From the NCBI RefSeq assembly GCF_905171775.1, contig NC_053491.1, positions 336,121,952 to 336,185,951 on the forward strand: DNA of 64,000 nucleotides. Direction: 5' to 3'. The position numbers and the translations under genes are program-made. Of this stretch, positions 39,673 through 50,583 are shown in pieces (the first letter of the stretch is position 1; every line of letters begins with the position of its first letter). The stretch comes from Rana temporaria. Its lineage: Eukaryota; Chordata; Amphibia; Anura; Ranidae. The notes beneath the pieces were generated by a model. It searched no databases. It was given only the letters and a program-made list of their open reading frames with translations, and was not told where the DNA came from.

Positions 39673-40525
39673 ATAAAAAAAAAAAAAAAACAGTAAAGCT
39701 AGCCTAATTTTTTTGTATAGTGTGAAAGATGATGTTACGCTGAGTAAATAGATACCAAACATGTTACGCTTTAAAATTGCACGCACTCGTGGAATGGCGA
39801 CAAACTACAGTAGCTAAAAATCTCCATAGGCGACTCTTTAAAAAAAAAATACCGGTTACCAGGTTAAAGTTATAGAGGAGGTCTAGTGCTATAGTTTTTG
39901 CTCTCACGATTATGGCGATACCTCACATGTGTGATTTGAACACCGTTTACATATGCGGGCGCTACTTCCATATGCGTTTTCTTTGCTGCGTGAGCTTGCG
40001 GGGATCGAGGTACTTAAAAAAAAAAAAAAAAACATTTATTTTTACTTATTTTACATTGTTAAAAAAAAATGTGATCACTTTTATTGCTGTCACAAGGAAT
40101 TTAAACATCCCTTGTGACAGTAGTAGGCGATGAAAGAAGGGATCGGGGGTCTAAAAGACCCCCGATCCCTCCTTTGCACTGAAAACAGCGATTCTGAATA
40201 GTGTATTTTTTTTTAATCTGGCACCATTGGCAGCCGAGTAAACCGAAAGTGACATTATGACATCACTTCGGTGTTTACAGAGAGAAAACTTGAACAAAGC
40301 CGTTACCGGCCTCGTGCCAGTCTGTCTCTAGGCGCCGGAAGTGACGCGTCGCGTATTGGGTCTCCCCGTGGGACCGGAGTCCCGGTAAGAGCGGCGGTAG
40401 GGGGCGTGTCCCTTCCCGCTCCTCCGGGATAACAACTGAGCGGCTTTTAGCAGCATCGGTTGTTATCCCTGGAAACCAACCGCTGGCTTTGCAGCTGCGG
40501 GCATCATCCCGGTATAACCCCCCTA
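39673..40525. repeat. Interspersed repeat with cgctgagtaaatagataccaa / ggaaaccaac words
   Basis: A non-coding block contains gtgtgaaagatgatgttacgc, an A-rich patch, the inverted pair cacaaggaatttaa/ttaaacatcccttgtg at 40092-40118, and the palindrome gggatcgggggtct...agacccccgatccc at 40138-40168. I associate it with a high-copy ranid DNA element but see no transposase. Confidence 0.5.
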
Positions 40526-41233
40526 AAGCCGTGGTCGCATATATGCATAAGCTTGGTGGGAAAGGGATAATACAGTGGGAGCACTGTGATCATACATGAT
40601 TCATTAATACATAATTACATACACAAAATGATTAATGCATGCAATTTCTGCAGCTTTTACCATAGGGAGCTGTTAGTTCTGTCTCTTTAGTGATCAATCA
40701 CTATTATTGAATAATCACTAGAGATTTTGGTAATACAATTGAGCTACTTAAAAACTGCGTGGGTAGTGTTAACCTAAAAAAAATCCTTTTGGAAATCAAG
40801 ACACAATATCAAACCAAGATTGTACCTATAAACTAAGCTATGAATTTTTATTATTATTTAAACATTTTTATTAACATTGAAGAGGTCGCCACTCCTGCAA
40901 ATAATTTTGTAAATGCTTTAAACTTTCTTCTGAATCAGTTTTTTGGGCAACTTTTGATGTCTGCAATTGTATCCTAGATGGTTCTATGTATGTAAAAAAT
41001 GTTAGGCAGTCAACAAAACTATTTATTTTACATCTTTTCTGACAAAAATGAGGTAAGGAATCCACAATACACCCAGTGATTAGCGAGAGGTTGGCAAAGA
41101 ATACGTCTTTTGGTATAGGAGCACTACACATTATTTACCACTAGATGATGCTGTTGCATTGCAAAAATAAAAATCGGACTGTATTTCGTTGCAAAATTTT
41201 TTGTTACAATTTATTACAAAATTAGCATGTTTT
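40526..41233. other. Intergenic, no recognisable feature
   Basis: AT-rich sequence with no recognised ORF, RNA gene or repeat boundary. Confidence 0.4.
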
Positions 41234-41455
41234 TAGGCTCCATTGGCACTTGTCATGCTTGGACATGACAAGTTGAATGTTCAGATCAGTGCGACTTAAA
41301 GTCGCAGCAATTTTGAAAAGGTGCCTGCACTACTTCGGTGTGACTTTTTTAGACGACTTAGGTCTATTGATTGTAAAGTCGGATCAAAATTGCACTTAAA
41401 GTCGCACTGGAAATCGTAAAACTTTGGAGTCGTGCTAGTGTGAATGGACCCTTAA
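41234..41455. mobile_element. Short TIR element rich in gtcgcact words
   Basis: The left end taggctccattggcact is mirrored loosely by agtgtgaatggaccctta. Between them gcgacttaaagtcgca and cacttaaagtcgcac occur repeatedly. Typical of a frog MITE family; ends are diverged. Confidence 0.55.
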
Positions 41456-41836
41456 ATGTCGTTTTGTTGAGTAAATGTGTATAAAAGTAAAAGATCCTTT
41501 CAAGAAAGCAATGAATTGTACTTTCACATGTTTTATTTCTATTCACAATTTTTATTAAGATGAAATGAAGTCTGAAATACAGGCAAACATCCTAATGTGC
41601 TTATAGGAACCACATAATGGGTCTGTTTTACCCGTTTTGTATTTCTGTCCATCCAATCTTGAGACTTACAAAGCTCTATAGCACAGCACAGCCCCGTTGG
41701 GCAAGGGAGGAGTCCCGATTTTTCTCTGCTTCAGGTCTTGTCACCGGAACTCTGGCCTGACAACTGGATTCTCCATCACTAAAAAAAATTCCGGGTCCAT
41801 TCCGGGAATTAAATGGTCACACTTCATGTGTGTGTA

Positions 41837-41858
41837 TACACACACACACACACACACA
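41837..41858. repeat. (CA)n microsatellite
   Basis: Eleven CA dinucleotides following tgtgtgtata. Confidence 0.9.
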
Positions 41859-42065
41859 ACAAGTGAACTTGAAAGTGCAGTCTCTGTAGATCTGAGGGGA
41901 GGCTCTGAAATTAGGGGAAGCTCTGCTGATTTTTTCAACCAATCATGTACAAGCAAAAATGCTGTTTTTTATTTTCCTTGCATGTTCCCCTCAGAACTAC
42001 AGCGACTGCACTTGAAAGTGTACTTGTACAGCAAAGTGGATTTGCCTTTTCGTAACTAACCCCCA

Positions 42066-42240
42066 TTGTGTTACCAAAAGTATTGGGATGCCTGCCTTTA
42101 CACGCACATGAACTTTAAAGGCATCCCAGTGTTAGTCGGTAGGGTTCAATATTGAGTTTTCCCATCCTTTGCAGCTATAACAATTTCAACTCTTCTGGGG
42201 AAGGCTGTCTGCAAGGTTTAGGAGTGTATCTATGGGAATG
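42066..42240 (+). mobile_element. Tc1-like left-end fragment
   Basis: Starts gttaccaaaagtattgggatgcc and continues with cagtgttagtcggtagggttc and caatattgagttttcccatc. It is the same terminal repeat as the element at 50583-51424. It is broken after tatgggaatg by a T run and unrelated sequence. Confidence 0.75.
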
Positions 42241-42767
42241 TTTTTTTTTTGTGCAAATTTGTATTGAATTTAGAAGGGGTGGAGGTTACAAAACATAGCC
42301 TATTGGGCATACCCAGGCTTGAAAAAAACAGTGAACAAGGTGACAATAACCAAAACACATAAAACTTAAAAGCTGGTAACAAAAGCCCAAAGTAACCTCA
42401 CTCAAAACTGCTGGAAGGTACTAGGTAGATGTCAGAAAAACTTTCCCATAGTGTACACAACCAAGCGAAAACAGGTACTTAGAAGCAAGGCAGTGCACAT
42501 TATTGAGGCGTTGGTGATGATACAACAGTATTCCTGGAATTTGTCCCGATATCCCACACCTTGAATTTTTTTTTTTTTAGGGCATCCCCTTAATTCATAT
42601 GTGAATTTATAGAAAGAAAAACACATATTGGTTGCGCTAGGATCATATAAAGACAATACAATCAATTAATATTCTAAAAGCAGCTAACACAATATGCAAG
42701 GATAAGCACACAATTAATATAAAGAGAGTGGTGCAGCGCTAGTATTATCGTAATATAAAGTCCAACA
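42241..42767. other. Intergenic, possible antisense LINE tail at its left edge
   Basis: A T run followed by gtgcaaatttgtattgaattt looks like an antisense poly(A)-ended retro-insert starting inside the Tc1 fragment. Its far end was not found. No ORF. Confidence 0.3.
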
Positions 42768-43169
42768 CAGGGGCGGACTGACAACTCATGGGGGCCCCGG
42801 GCAATAGGAGATTATGGGGCCCCCTAGCAAAAGATTATGGGGCCCCCAGGCAATAGGAGATTATGGGGCCCCCAGGGAAATTGAGATTATGGGGCCCCCA
42901 GGCAATAGATTTTGGGGCCACAGTATACATACACACATAATATACATACACACACTGAAAAGGTACTGTAGAGGCAGGGCAGCTATAATCTTGGGATTTT
43001 TAGACCAAAAGAATGTCGGTAAGGGACATTTCAGGGACAGATGTAAAAAAAACACAGATTTTTACATACTGTCCTTGGTTTTACTGAGGCTGGCAACCCT
43101 GGTGGGGCCCCCTAGTGGCATGGGGCCCTCGGGCAGTGCCCGAGTGGCCGAATGGTCAGTCCGCCCCTG
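42768..43169. mobile_element. hAT-type non-autonomous element, 402 bp, perfect 8-bp TSD
   Basis: Ends CAGGGGCGGACTGAC / GTCAGTCCGCCCCTG are flanked by GTCCAACA at 42760-42767 and 43170-43177. The 8-bp duplication and CAG...CTG termini are hAT hallmarks. Inside, the phrase gattatggggccccc recurs about four to five times at ~26-30-bp spacing (42790-42905). No transposase. Confidence 0.92.
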
Positions 43170-43376
43170 GTCCAACATGAACCAAAGGGTATGATGGTGT
43201 AAATTCGCAAAGACTGAACCAATAAATATAATTCATTTAAAGTCCATGAATAATCAAAGAATTTTCTTGAGGTAACACAGTTGTGTAGAAACCACCACCA
43301 TCACCCAAACACACTGCCTCTTACCCTCAGATGGAGGGCTGGTGCAAGGATTTTTCCACCCCCTTGGCTCCGCCCC

Positions 43377-43625
43377 TGACACATGTTACCTACCTGACCA
43401 TTACACATACCTACCTGACACATACACTGACCTACCTGATACATACACTGACCTACCTGATACATACAGTGACCCACCTACCTGAAAACCACACTGACCT
43501 ACCCAACAACCACACTGACCTACCTGACACATACACTGACCCACCTACCTGACACATACACTGACCGACCTGACATCTACACTGACCTACCTGACACATA
43601 CAGTGACCCACCTACCTGACACATT
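43377..43625. repeat. Minisatellite of ~20-bp units (ctgacctacctgacacatac)
   Basis: About a dozen imperfect copies, including variants with cca and aac insertions. Open frames across it are repeat artefacts. Confidence 0.85.
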
Positions 43626-44024
43626 GACTTCTACTTCCTGCACTACTCACCCCCCACCTCGATGTAGATCGGGGAGGATCCATCCTCCTCCTTACCTCTG
43701 CTCTTCATGGCTTGATTGACTAAAACATCAAGGCTCTCCTCAGCAACGGGCGAGCAGTAAAGCATAGGAGTCCCTGCCAGAGTTGCCATCCAGCCGCTCC
43801 ATGGTGTCCCCGCTGGCTGGGAGGTCAGCTAACAGATGCTGCATCTTTCAATGCTCCCATCTCCACCGAGCCCTGCTTGTCCGCTGCACTCACACAGACA
43901 CACAGCCCCACCCTAGAGGGACAGACTGGAGTCCTGAAGCGGCGCTCAGCGGGACACATCAGAGGATTGTCAGCCCGGGCTGTCAGCCGGGCTGGCTGTC
44001 CCTAGGACAGCCAGCCCGGCACCA
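43626..44024. other. Intergenic, likely remainder of a repeat; no gene
   Basis: GC-rich sequence with a short palindrome ggctgtcagccgggctggc...gacagccagcccggc near 43977-44020. I could not assign a family. Confidence 0.35.
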
Positions 44025-44336
44025 AGCGCTCATGCAGCCCCAGACCATGATACTCTCACCACCATGCTTGACTGTTGGCAAGACACACTTGTCTTTGTAC
44101 TCCTCACCTGGTTGCCGCCACACACGCTTGACACCATCTGAACCAAATACGTTTATCTTGGTCTCATCAGTAATTCATGTCCTTAGTCTGCTTGTCTTCA
44201 GCAAACAGTTTGCAGGCTTTCTTGTGCATCATCTTTAGAAGAGCCTTCCTTCTGGGATGACAGCCATGCAGACAAATTTGATGCAGTGTGTGGTGTATGG
44301 TCTGAGCACTGACAGGCTGAGTAGAACCTGTCCTGT
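44025..44336 (-). pseudogene. Tc1-like transposase fragment, antisense
   Basis: On the minus strand it reads DETKINVFGSDGVKRVW then KDKCVLPTVKHGGESIMVWG, the catalytic Asp block and following motif of a Tc1 transposase. Stops interrupt the upstream part. Both ends are truncated. Confidence 0.75.
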
Positions 44337-44690
44337 TAAAGTGGTTGTAAACCCATTTTGCAAAAGAAATAAAAAATCTAACACCTGCAAGACAAAGGCA
44401 TAATGAGCTAGTATGCATTATGTAATACTCACCTGGAATCGAAGCCCAGCTGCGGTGCCCGACACAGCACTGGCCAGCGACATGTCATCCCTGAGTTACT
44501 TTTGGATATTGCAGCTCAGGCGCTGTGATTGGCTGGAGCCGCGATGACATCACTCCCACGAATGCTCACGGGACCCGCCGTTAACAGCAAAGTCACTGAA
44601 AGCAATGGCACGTACATGCCATTGCTTCAGTGCACATGTGTCGATTACATGCACAGGGCATAGCTCCTAAACCAGAGGATTCCCAAAATG
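44337..44690. repeat. Interspersed repeat beginning ttaaagtggttgtaaaccc
   Basis: This start is a repeated frog sequence. The block includes inverted words (ttgctttcagtgac; gcaatggcacgtacatgccattgc at 44601-44624) and no ORF. The right end is uncertain. Confidence 0.45.
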
Positions 44691-44771
44691 TTAGTGCAGA
44701 CTTGTGGGAAAATCAGTGAGCCAATTACACAAGCAGAAAATCAAATTTCTGGGGGAGTTCCCTACACCATC

Positions 44772-45112
44772 TGCATAACTCCCAACTTTCTGAATTGGGA
44801 ATGAGGGACACCTGCTAGTATGTAGGCATAGGACACCCCCGCCACCTCCCCTTTAAAGGAGAAATGTACAAAAAAAATGATTGGTTAAACCCACAAGTGC
44901 TTTTTTTTTTACCACTACTATTCCTTTATACTGGCTTTTGGAATTTACAAATGCAACAATTTAGATATTGGACGAAAGGTTTAGCACTGGGAAAAAAATG
45001 TTGATAGATAAGTAGTGCATTATATATACAACTATATGGATCAGACCAAAATGAGGGGGAAAAAGGGACAGAGGGACTTTGATCCAAATAAGGGACAGTT
45101 GGGAGGTATGCA
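44772..45112. mobile_element. TIR element ending cataactcccaact / agttgggaggtatg
   Basis: The left end, gcataactcccaactttc, is mirrored by acagttgggaggtatgc. The right half (gatcagaccaaaatgaggg, agggacagagggactttg) recurs at 53470-53575. Non-coding. Confidence 0.65.
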
Positions 45113-45667
45113 TCTGTGAACAAAACGCCTCCAGGTTGCCATATTGCAGTGTTTTTTTACATAAAATTTTGTTTTAAATGCTGCAGATTGAAAAGGAAAG
45201 GTAATTTTAATAACATTGGATTAAAATATAACTTGTGTACAAATTTGTTTCCATAAAAGTGGAATAACCCTTTAATATGTTAAAAATTGTATGCTCAAAC
45301 CCTGGGGTAATGATACATAGTATTCTGTGCCATTCATAGATCCATTTTCTTTGCCGTAAGTAAGCAAATGCAATTTATTCAAATTGACAGTAAAGTCCAT
45401 ATGTTTTTTTCCTAAATAATGCAAGGCTAGATAAGTAATTTATGTTAACAGTGTGAAAAGTACTTTACAGCTTGTATTTACTCTGCTTACATTATTTTCC
45501 TTGTTTTGTTACATTGAATACATTATTATTATTCACTTTACACATTCAGGTAAAGTGCATTTTGAATGTAACTTTTTATTGCATTTATTTAAGAAAATCA
45601 AAGCCATTCTCACTATGTTAGCGTTGAATTGTCAATCAATGGCTTTGTTAATAGTGCTTGGTGCCTT
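45113..45667. other. Intergenic, no recognisable feature
   Basis: AT-rich, no ORF of interest or repeat recognised. Confidence 0.4.
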
Positions 45668-46600
45668 AAAGCGGAGCTCCAGGCTTCTTCAGAAAAAAAT
45701 AAAAGGCAGCAAGCTACAAATACTGTAGCTGCTGACTTTTAAGTCTCATGCACACTGAATGTTAAAATAACGTTATAAAAAAGGCAGTAGCTCTGCAGTG
45801 AGTTTTTCAACGTTTTCGCAATAGCGTTTTTATCGTTTTTCCGCATTAGCGTTTTTGTTTTTTTGAAGAAAAAATTATTATTATTTTTTTTCAATGGATC
45901 CAAAACGTTACAAAACACTGGTGAGCGTTGTTTTTGAGCGTTTATCGGCATTTATCAGCGTTTATCAGTGTTGGAGCCTTTTTACAGCTGAAAAATTTCT
46001 CTCAGACCCCCCTAGTTTTTTTTTTTTTTAATGCTCAAAAACGCCACTGCCCAAAACTTCTGATAACAGCCTATGTGTGCATGGACACATAGGATAACAT
46101 GATGGAGAGTTTAATGACTGTAGAAAAAAACATGTACAGACAAAAACAGCTGCTGTAAAAACGTCAAAACACGTCCAGTGTGCATGAGGCCTAAATTTTA
46201 GGACACTTAACTGTCCACTAACCCAGTGGTGCCCTCACCCAAAACAATTTTTCAATCGCCTCTCGGGTGCTGCCTCCGCCATCTCGGGTAAGGGAAGCTT
46301 AGCGCCTTCGCTGCCAGTTCCCTACTGTGCATGCTCAAAGCATGCTGCGCTTTTTGAATGGCCTGGCTGCGGGGGGAAGAGGAGGGCTAAGCTTCTGGCT
46401 GAGTTAGCCGCGACGAACTGACCCGGAAGTGGGAGTGGGTACCTGTCATAACCAGGCAGCACCCAAAAGCCGATTGAAATACTGGCTCGGGTGAGGACAC
46501 TACTGGATTCGTGGACAGGTAAGTGTCCTAATATTAAAAGTCAGCAGCTACAGTATTTGTAGTTGCTGATTTAAAAAAATTTCTGAAGAAGCCTGGATCA
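45668..46600. mobile_element. TIR element (aaagcggagctccaggctt...) with nested insert
   Basis: About 75 bp at the left (ccaggcttcttcagaaa, ctacaaatactgtagctgct, gacttttaa) recur inverted at 46528-46600. It belongs to the same cttaaagc-ended group as 25203-26494. A second inverted-repeat element, 45742-46193, sits in it. Confidence 0.75.
45742..46193. mobile_element. Nested TIR element (tctcatgcacactg ends)
   Basis: Left ctcatgcacactgaatgtt pairs with right gtccagtgtgcatgag. Inside, cgttttt/aaaaacg words abound in both orientations. The outer element's gacttttaa...attttaggacac sequence resumes on either side. Confidence 0.75.
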
Positions 46601-47027
46601 TTCACTGTAATCCCATGTAGGGGTTATAAATCTGAACAGAGATCACTACAGCCACTAGTTCATGTCTTCTATACATTGCTAGGGAAGTAAAATTGTGTCA
46701 TGAAGACAATCTCTTGTTCAGGTCAGAGTGGAAAGGAATTAAATAGAAAGCACTAGACTTGCCTATCCAAATGAACAATCTCATAATCTTGCCTCATAAA
46801 ATATTAAGGGAGCATGTTTTCCTGCATTTCTTTGTACAATCAGCAGTTTCTTTTATCTGTGCTGGTAAGCAAATGATGACATAAGTCAACAGATCACACT
46901 TAAAACACACAAATGCAGAAAGAAAACCCTAGTTCTGTTTTTTTGAGGGGGCCAAAATGTAACCAGATTACCCTCTGACTAGTAATTATTAATAGTCTGC
47001 TCTCAATGGCTGAAAATACAGTATGTA

Positions 47028-47040
<13 letters not shown>
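46601..47040. other. Intergenic, no recognisable feature
   Basis: No ORF or repeat recognised until the microsatellite at 47029. Confidence 0.4.

Positions 47041-47082
<42 letters not shown>
47041..47082. repeat. (AT)n microsatellite
   Basis: About 21 AT units preceded by (GT)n. The adjoining Tc1 element begins immediately after. Confidence 0.95.
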
Positions 47083-47086
<4 letters not shown>

Positions 47087-48314
47087 CCTTGCGAAAGTAT
47101 TCGGCCCCTTTGAACTATGCAACCTTTTGCCACATTTCAGGCTTCAAACATGAAGATATAAAACTGTATTTTTTTTTTTGAAGAATCAACAACAAGTGGG
47201 GCACAATCATGAAGTTGTAGCGCCAACTTTTGCTGCGATTACAGCTGTAAGTCGCTTGGGGTATGTCTCTATCAGTTTTGCACATCGAGAGACTGAAATT
47301 TTTGCCCATTCCTCCTTGCAAAACAGCTCGAGCTCAGTGAGGTTGGAGAGCGTTTGTGAACAGCAGTTTTCAGTTCTTTCCACAGATTCTCGATTGGATT
47401 CAGGTCTGGACTTTGACTTGGCCATTCTAACACCTGGATATGTTTGTTTGTGAACCATTCCATTGTAGATTTTGCTTTATGTTTTGGATCATTGTCTTGT
47501 TGGAAGACAAATCTCCGTCCCAGTCTCAGGTCTTTTGCAGACTCCATCAGGTTTTCTTGCAGAATGGTCCTGTATTTGGCTCCATCCATCTTCCCATCCA
47601 TTTTAACCATCTTCCCTCTCCCTGCTGAAGAAAAGCAGGCCCAAACCATGATGCTGCCACCACCATGTTTGACAGTGGGGATGGTGTGTTCAGGGTGATG
47701 AGCTGTGTTGCTTTTACGCCAAACATAACGTTTTGCATTGTTGCCAAAAAGTTCGAATTTGGTTTCATCTGACCAGAGCACCTTCTTCCACATGTTTGGT
47801 GTGTCTCCCAGGTGGCTTGTGGCAAACTTTAAATGACACTTTTTATGGATATCTTTAAGAAATGGCTTTCTTCTTGCTACTCTTCCATAAAGGCCAGATT
47901 TGTGCAGTATACGACTGATTGTTGTCCTATGGACAGAGTCTCCCACCTCAGCTGTAGATCTCTGCAGTTCATCCAGAGTGATCATGGGCCTCTTGGCTGC
48001 ATCTCTGATCAGTCTTCTCCTTGTATGAGCTGAAAGTTTAGAGGGAGGGCCAGGTCTTCGTAGATTTGCAGTGGTCTGATACTCCTTCCATTTCAATATT
48101 ATCGCTTGCACAGTGCTCCTTGGCATGTTTAAAGCTTGAATCAAGAAAAACGTACTACACAAGGTAGTGACAGGGCGGACTTTTTCAGGCAATCACAGGG
48201 ACATAGGGATTTAGAAAAATATAAATTTAATTACAAAAAATTACATACAATAACTTCAATAAAATACAGTGAAAAAGTACAGGATATACATTCACAAGCA
48301 ATATTATCTTTCGT

Positions 48315-48354
48315 CTCACCTACGCGTTTCGCCTAGCGGCTTCTTCAGGACGAG
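48315..48354 (-). ncRNA. Hammerhead ribozyme-like motif, left arm
   Basis: On the minus strand: stem I half ctcgtc (48354-48349), core CTGAAGA (fits CUGANGA), one extra A, stem II gcc/ggc with gcta loop, core GAAAC, a two-base loop, GTA cleavage triplet, and stem I half ggtgag (48320-48315). Stem I has four Watson-Crick and two G-U pairs. The extra A after the core is the one departure from textbook type I. Confidence 0.6.
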
Positions 48355-48757
48355 TTTGAGAGAGAGTTTTTAACAATAGAGTATTGCTAGTATCATAAGT
48401 CAGTAAGACTGCTAGCCATCCACGTGCATCGAGGACCGTTTGGGATCGCAGATGTACAGAATGTATATAGCTTGTGAGAAAAAACTCAAGGCAGCCTAAT
48501 AGGAAAAGAAAAGACGATTTCCTATGGTTGGCGGCAGACCGTGATGTATAAAGATTACATAAATAGGTAGGTTCTGAAGTAAAACGAGAGCCCATATAGA
48601 CCGGGACCACAGAGGCACGGAGCAGGGGAGAGAAGCCAGGGTGGAAATTAAATCCACATGCTGGGCAAACCACACTGCAATGTCCAATAGAGGACAAGCC
48701 AGAGAATTGAAGGCCTCAGCAGAGAGGGAGTATCGTGTGTAAAAACTCTCTCTCAAA

Positions 48758-48797
48758 CTCGTCCTGAAGAAGCCGCTAGGCGAAACGCGTAGGCGAG
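48758..48797 (+). ncRNA. Hammerhead ribozyme-like motif, right arm
   Basis: Same architecture on the + strand: ctcgtc (48758-48763), CTGAAGA (48764-48770), A, gcc-gcta-ggc (48772-48781), GAAAC (48782-48786), GC, GTA (48789-48791), ggcgag (48792-48797). Stem I pairs at all six positions with one G-U. Predicted cleavage is after A48791. Penelope-like elements of animals are known to carry such minimal hammerheads. Confidence 0.65.
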
Positions 48798-49522
48798 ACG
48801 AAAGATAATATTGCTTGTGAATGTATATCCTGTACTTTTTCACTGTATTTTATTGAAGTTATTGTATGTAATTTTTTGTAATTAAATGTATATTTTTCTA
48901 AATCCCTATGTCCCTGTGATTGCCTGAAAAAGTCCGCCCTGTCACTACCTTGTGTAGTACGTTTTTCTTGATTCAATATTTCGGATGTTGGCAAAAGTGA
49001 GTGCCTTTATGTTTCCCCCTCCCCTTACCTTTTTGAACTATGTTTAAAGCTTGGGAAATCTTTTTGTATCCAAATCCGGCTTTAAACTTCTCCACAACAG
49101 TATCTCGGACATGCCTGGTGTGTTCCTTGTTCTTCATGATGCTCTCTGCGCTTTAAACTGACCTCTGAGACTATCAGAGTGCAGGTCCATTTATACAGAG
49201 ACTTGATTACACACAGGTGGATTCTATTTATCATCATTAGTCATTTAGGTCAACATTGGATCATTCAGAGATCCTCACTGATCTTCTGGAGAGAGTTTGC
49301 TGCACTGAAAGTAATGGGGTTGAATAATTTTGCACGCCCAATTTTTCAGTTTTTTATTTGTTAAAAAAGTTTGAAATATCCAATAAATTTCGTTCCACTT
49401 CATGATTGTGTCCCACTTGTTGTTGATTCTTCAAAAAATACAGTTTTATATCTTTATGTTTGAAGCCTGAAATGTGGCAAAAGGTCGCAAAGTTCAAGGG
49501 GGCCGAATACTTTCGCAAGGCA

Positions 49523-49525
<3 letters not shown>

Positions 49526-49570
<45 letters not shown>
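49526..49570. repeat. (AT)n microsatellite
   Basis: About 22 AT units between two Tc1 elements. Confidence 0.95.
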
Positions 49571-49574
<4 letters not shown>

Positions 49575-50541
49575 TACAGACCAAAAGTTTGGACACACCT
49601 TCTCATTCAAAGAGTTTTCTTTATTTTCATGACTATGAAAATTGTAGATTCACACTGAAGGCATCAAAACTGAATGAATTAACACATGTGGAATTATACA
49701 AAAAAGTGTGAAACAACTGAAAATGTATATCATATTCCAGGTTCTTCAAAGTAGCCATCTTTTGCAGCAGACACATCTCTAGAACTGTTAAGAGGAGACT
49801 GTGTGAATCAGGCCTTCATGGTAGAATATCTGCTAGGAAACCACTGCTAAAGAAAGGCAACAAGCAGAAGAGACTTGTTTGGGCTAAAGAACACAAGGAA
49901 TGGACATTAGACCAGTGGAAATCTGTGCTTTGGTCTGATGAGACCAAACTTGAGATCTTTGGTTCCAAACCCTGTGTCTTTGTGCGACGCATAAAAGGTG
50001 AACGGATGGACTCTACATGCCTGGTTCCCACCGTGAAGCATGGAGGAGGAGGTGTGATGGTGTGGGGGTGCTTTGCTGGTGACACTGTTGAGGATTTAAT
50101 CAAAATTTAAGGCATACTGAACCAGCATGGCTACCACAGCATCTTGCAGCGGCATGCTATTCCATCCGGTTTGCGTTTAGTTGGACCATCATTTATTTTT
50201 CAACAGGACAATGACCCCAAACACACCTCCAGGCTGTGTAAGGGCTATTTAACCAAGAAGGAGAGTGATGGGGTGCTGCGCCAGGTGACTACCTCTTGAA
50301 GCTCATCAAGAGAATACCAAGAGTGTGCCAAGTAGTAATCAAAGCAAAAGGTGGCTACTTTGAAGAACCTAGAATATGAAATATATTTTCAGTTGTTTCA
50401 CACTTTTTTGTTATGTATAATTCCACATGTGTTGATTCATAGTTTTGATGCCTTCAGTGTGAATCTACAATTTTCATAGTCATGAAAATAAAGAAAACTC
50501 TTTGAATGAGAAGGTGTGTCCAAACTTTTGGTCTGTACTGT
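49571..50541 (+). mobile_element. Tc1-like transposon, internally deleted
   Basis: Terminal repeats acagtacagaccaaaagttt / aaacttttggtctgtactgt lie in AT tracts. Sub-terminal repeats (ttcatgactatgaaaattgt) are mirrored. Transposase remnants on + strand: a HTH tail (EDCVNQAFMVEYL-type), LWSDETKLEIFG (Asp) near 49926, a VKHGGGGVMVWG block, then FFNRTMTPNT, where the QQDNDPKH block is frame-disrupted. The C-terminal third is deleted near 50275. Confidence 0.88.
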
Positions 50542-50552
50542 ATATATATATA

Positions 50553-50582
<30 letters not shown>

Positions 50583-50583
<1 letters not shown>

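Larger units (their letters stand above)
48139..49039. mobile_element. Inverted-arm retro-insert (Penelope/retrozyme-like), 14-bp TSD
   Basis: atgtttaaagcttg duplicates at 48125-48138 and 49040-49053. The insert has two arms, about 48139-48377 and 48737-48975. They are reverse complements; I count two differences over the ~200 bp compared. A 360-bp unique centre and a 64-bp unpaired right tail complete it. Each arm carries one hammerhead-like motif. Inverted terminal pLTR copies are known for Penelope-like elements. There is no coding sequence. Confidence 0.85.
47207..49137 (-). pseudogene. Tc1-like transposase, interrupted and frameshifted
   Basis: The ATG at 49137 starts MKNKEHTRHVRDTVVEKFKA, then the paired-like helix-turn-helix. 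The frame is cut at QALNM by the insert and resumes at 48124 with PRSTVQAIILKWKEYQ. The rest is continuous to about 47340: GRPGP-type linker, VLWSDETKFELFG (Asp), VFQQDNDPKHKAKS (Asp), SQSPDLNPIENLWKELK (Glu). A one-base frameshift near 47340 moves the last 45 or so codons (FCKEEWAKISVSRCAKLIET) into another frame ending at 47207. All three DDE residues remain, so this is among the youngest DNA transposons here. Confidence 0.9.
47083..49525 (-). mobile_element. Tc1-like transposon, near-intact except for a 901-bp insert
   Basis: Terminal repeats agtgccttgcgaaagtattc (left) and gaatactttcgcaaggcact (right) lie directly in (AT)n tracts, as expected for TA-targeting Tc1. Sub-terminal repeats ccacatttcaggcttcaaac / gtttgaagcctgaaatgtgg are also mirrored. 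Without the insert at 48139-49039 and its duplication it is about 1.53 kb, the usual Tc1 size. Transposase is on the minus strand. Confidence 0.92.

Noticed and set aside
43331..43552. A Thr/Leu-rich frame
   Set aside because: It lies in a ~20-bp minisatellite.
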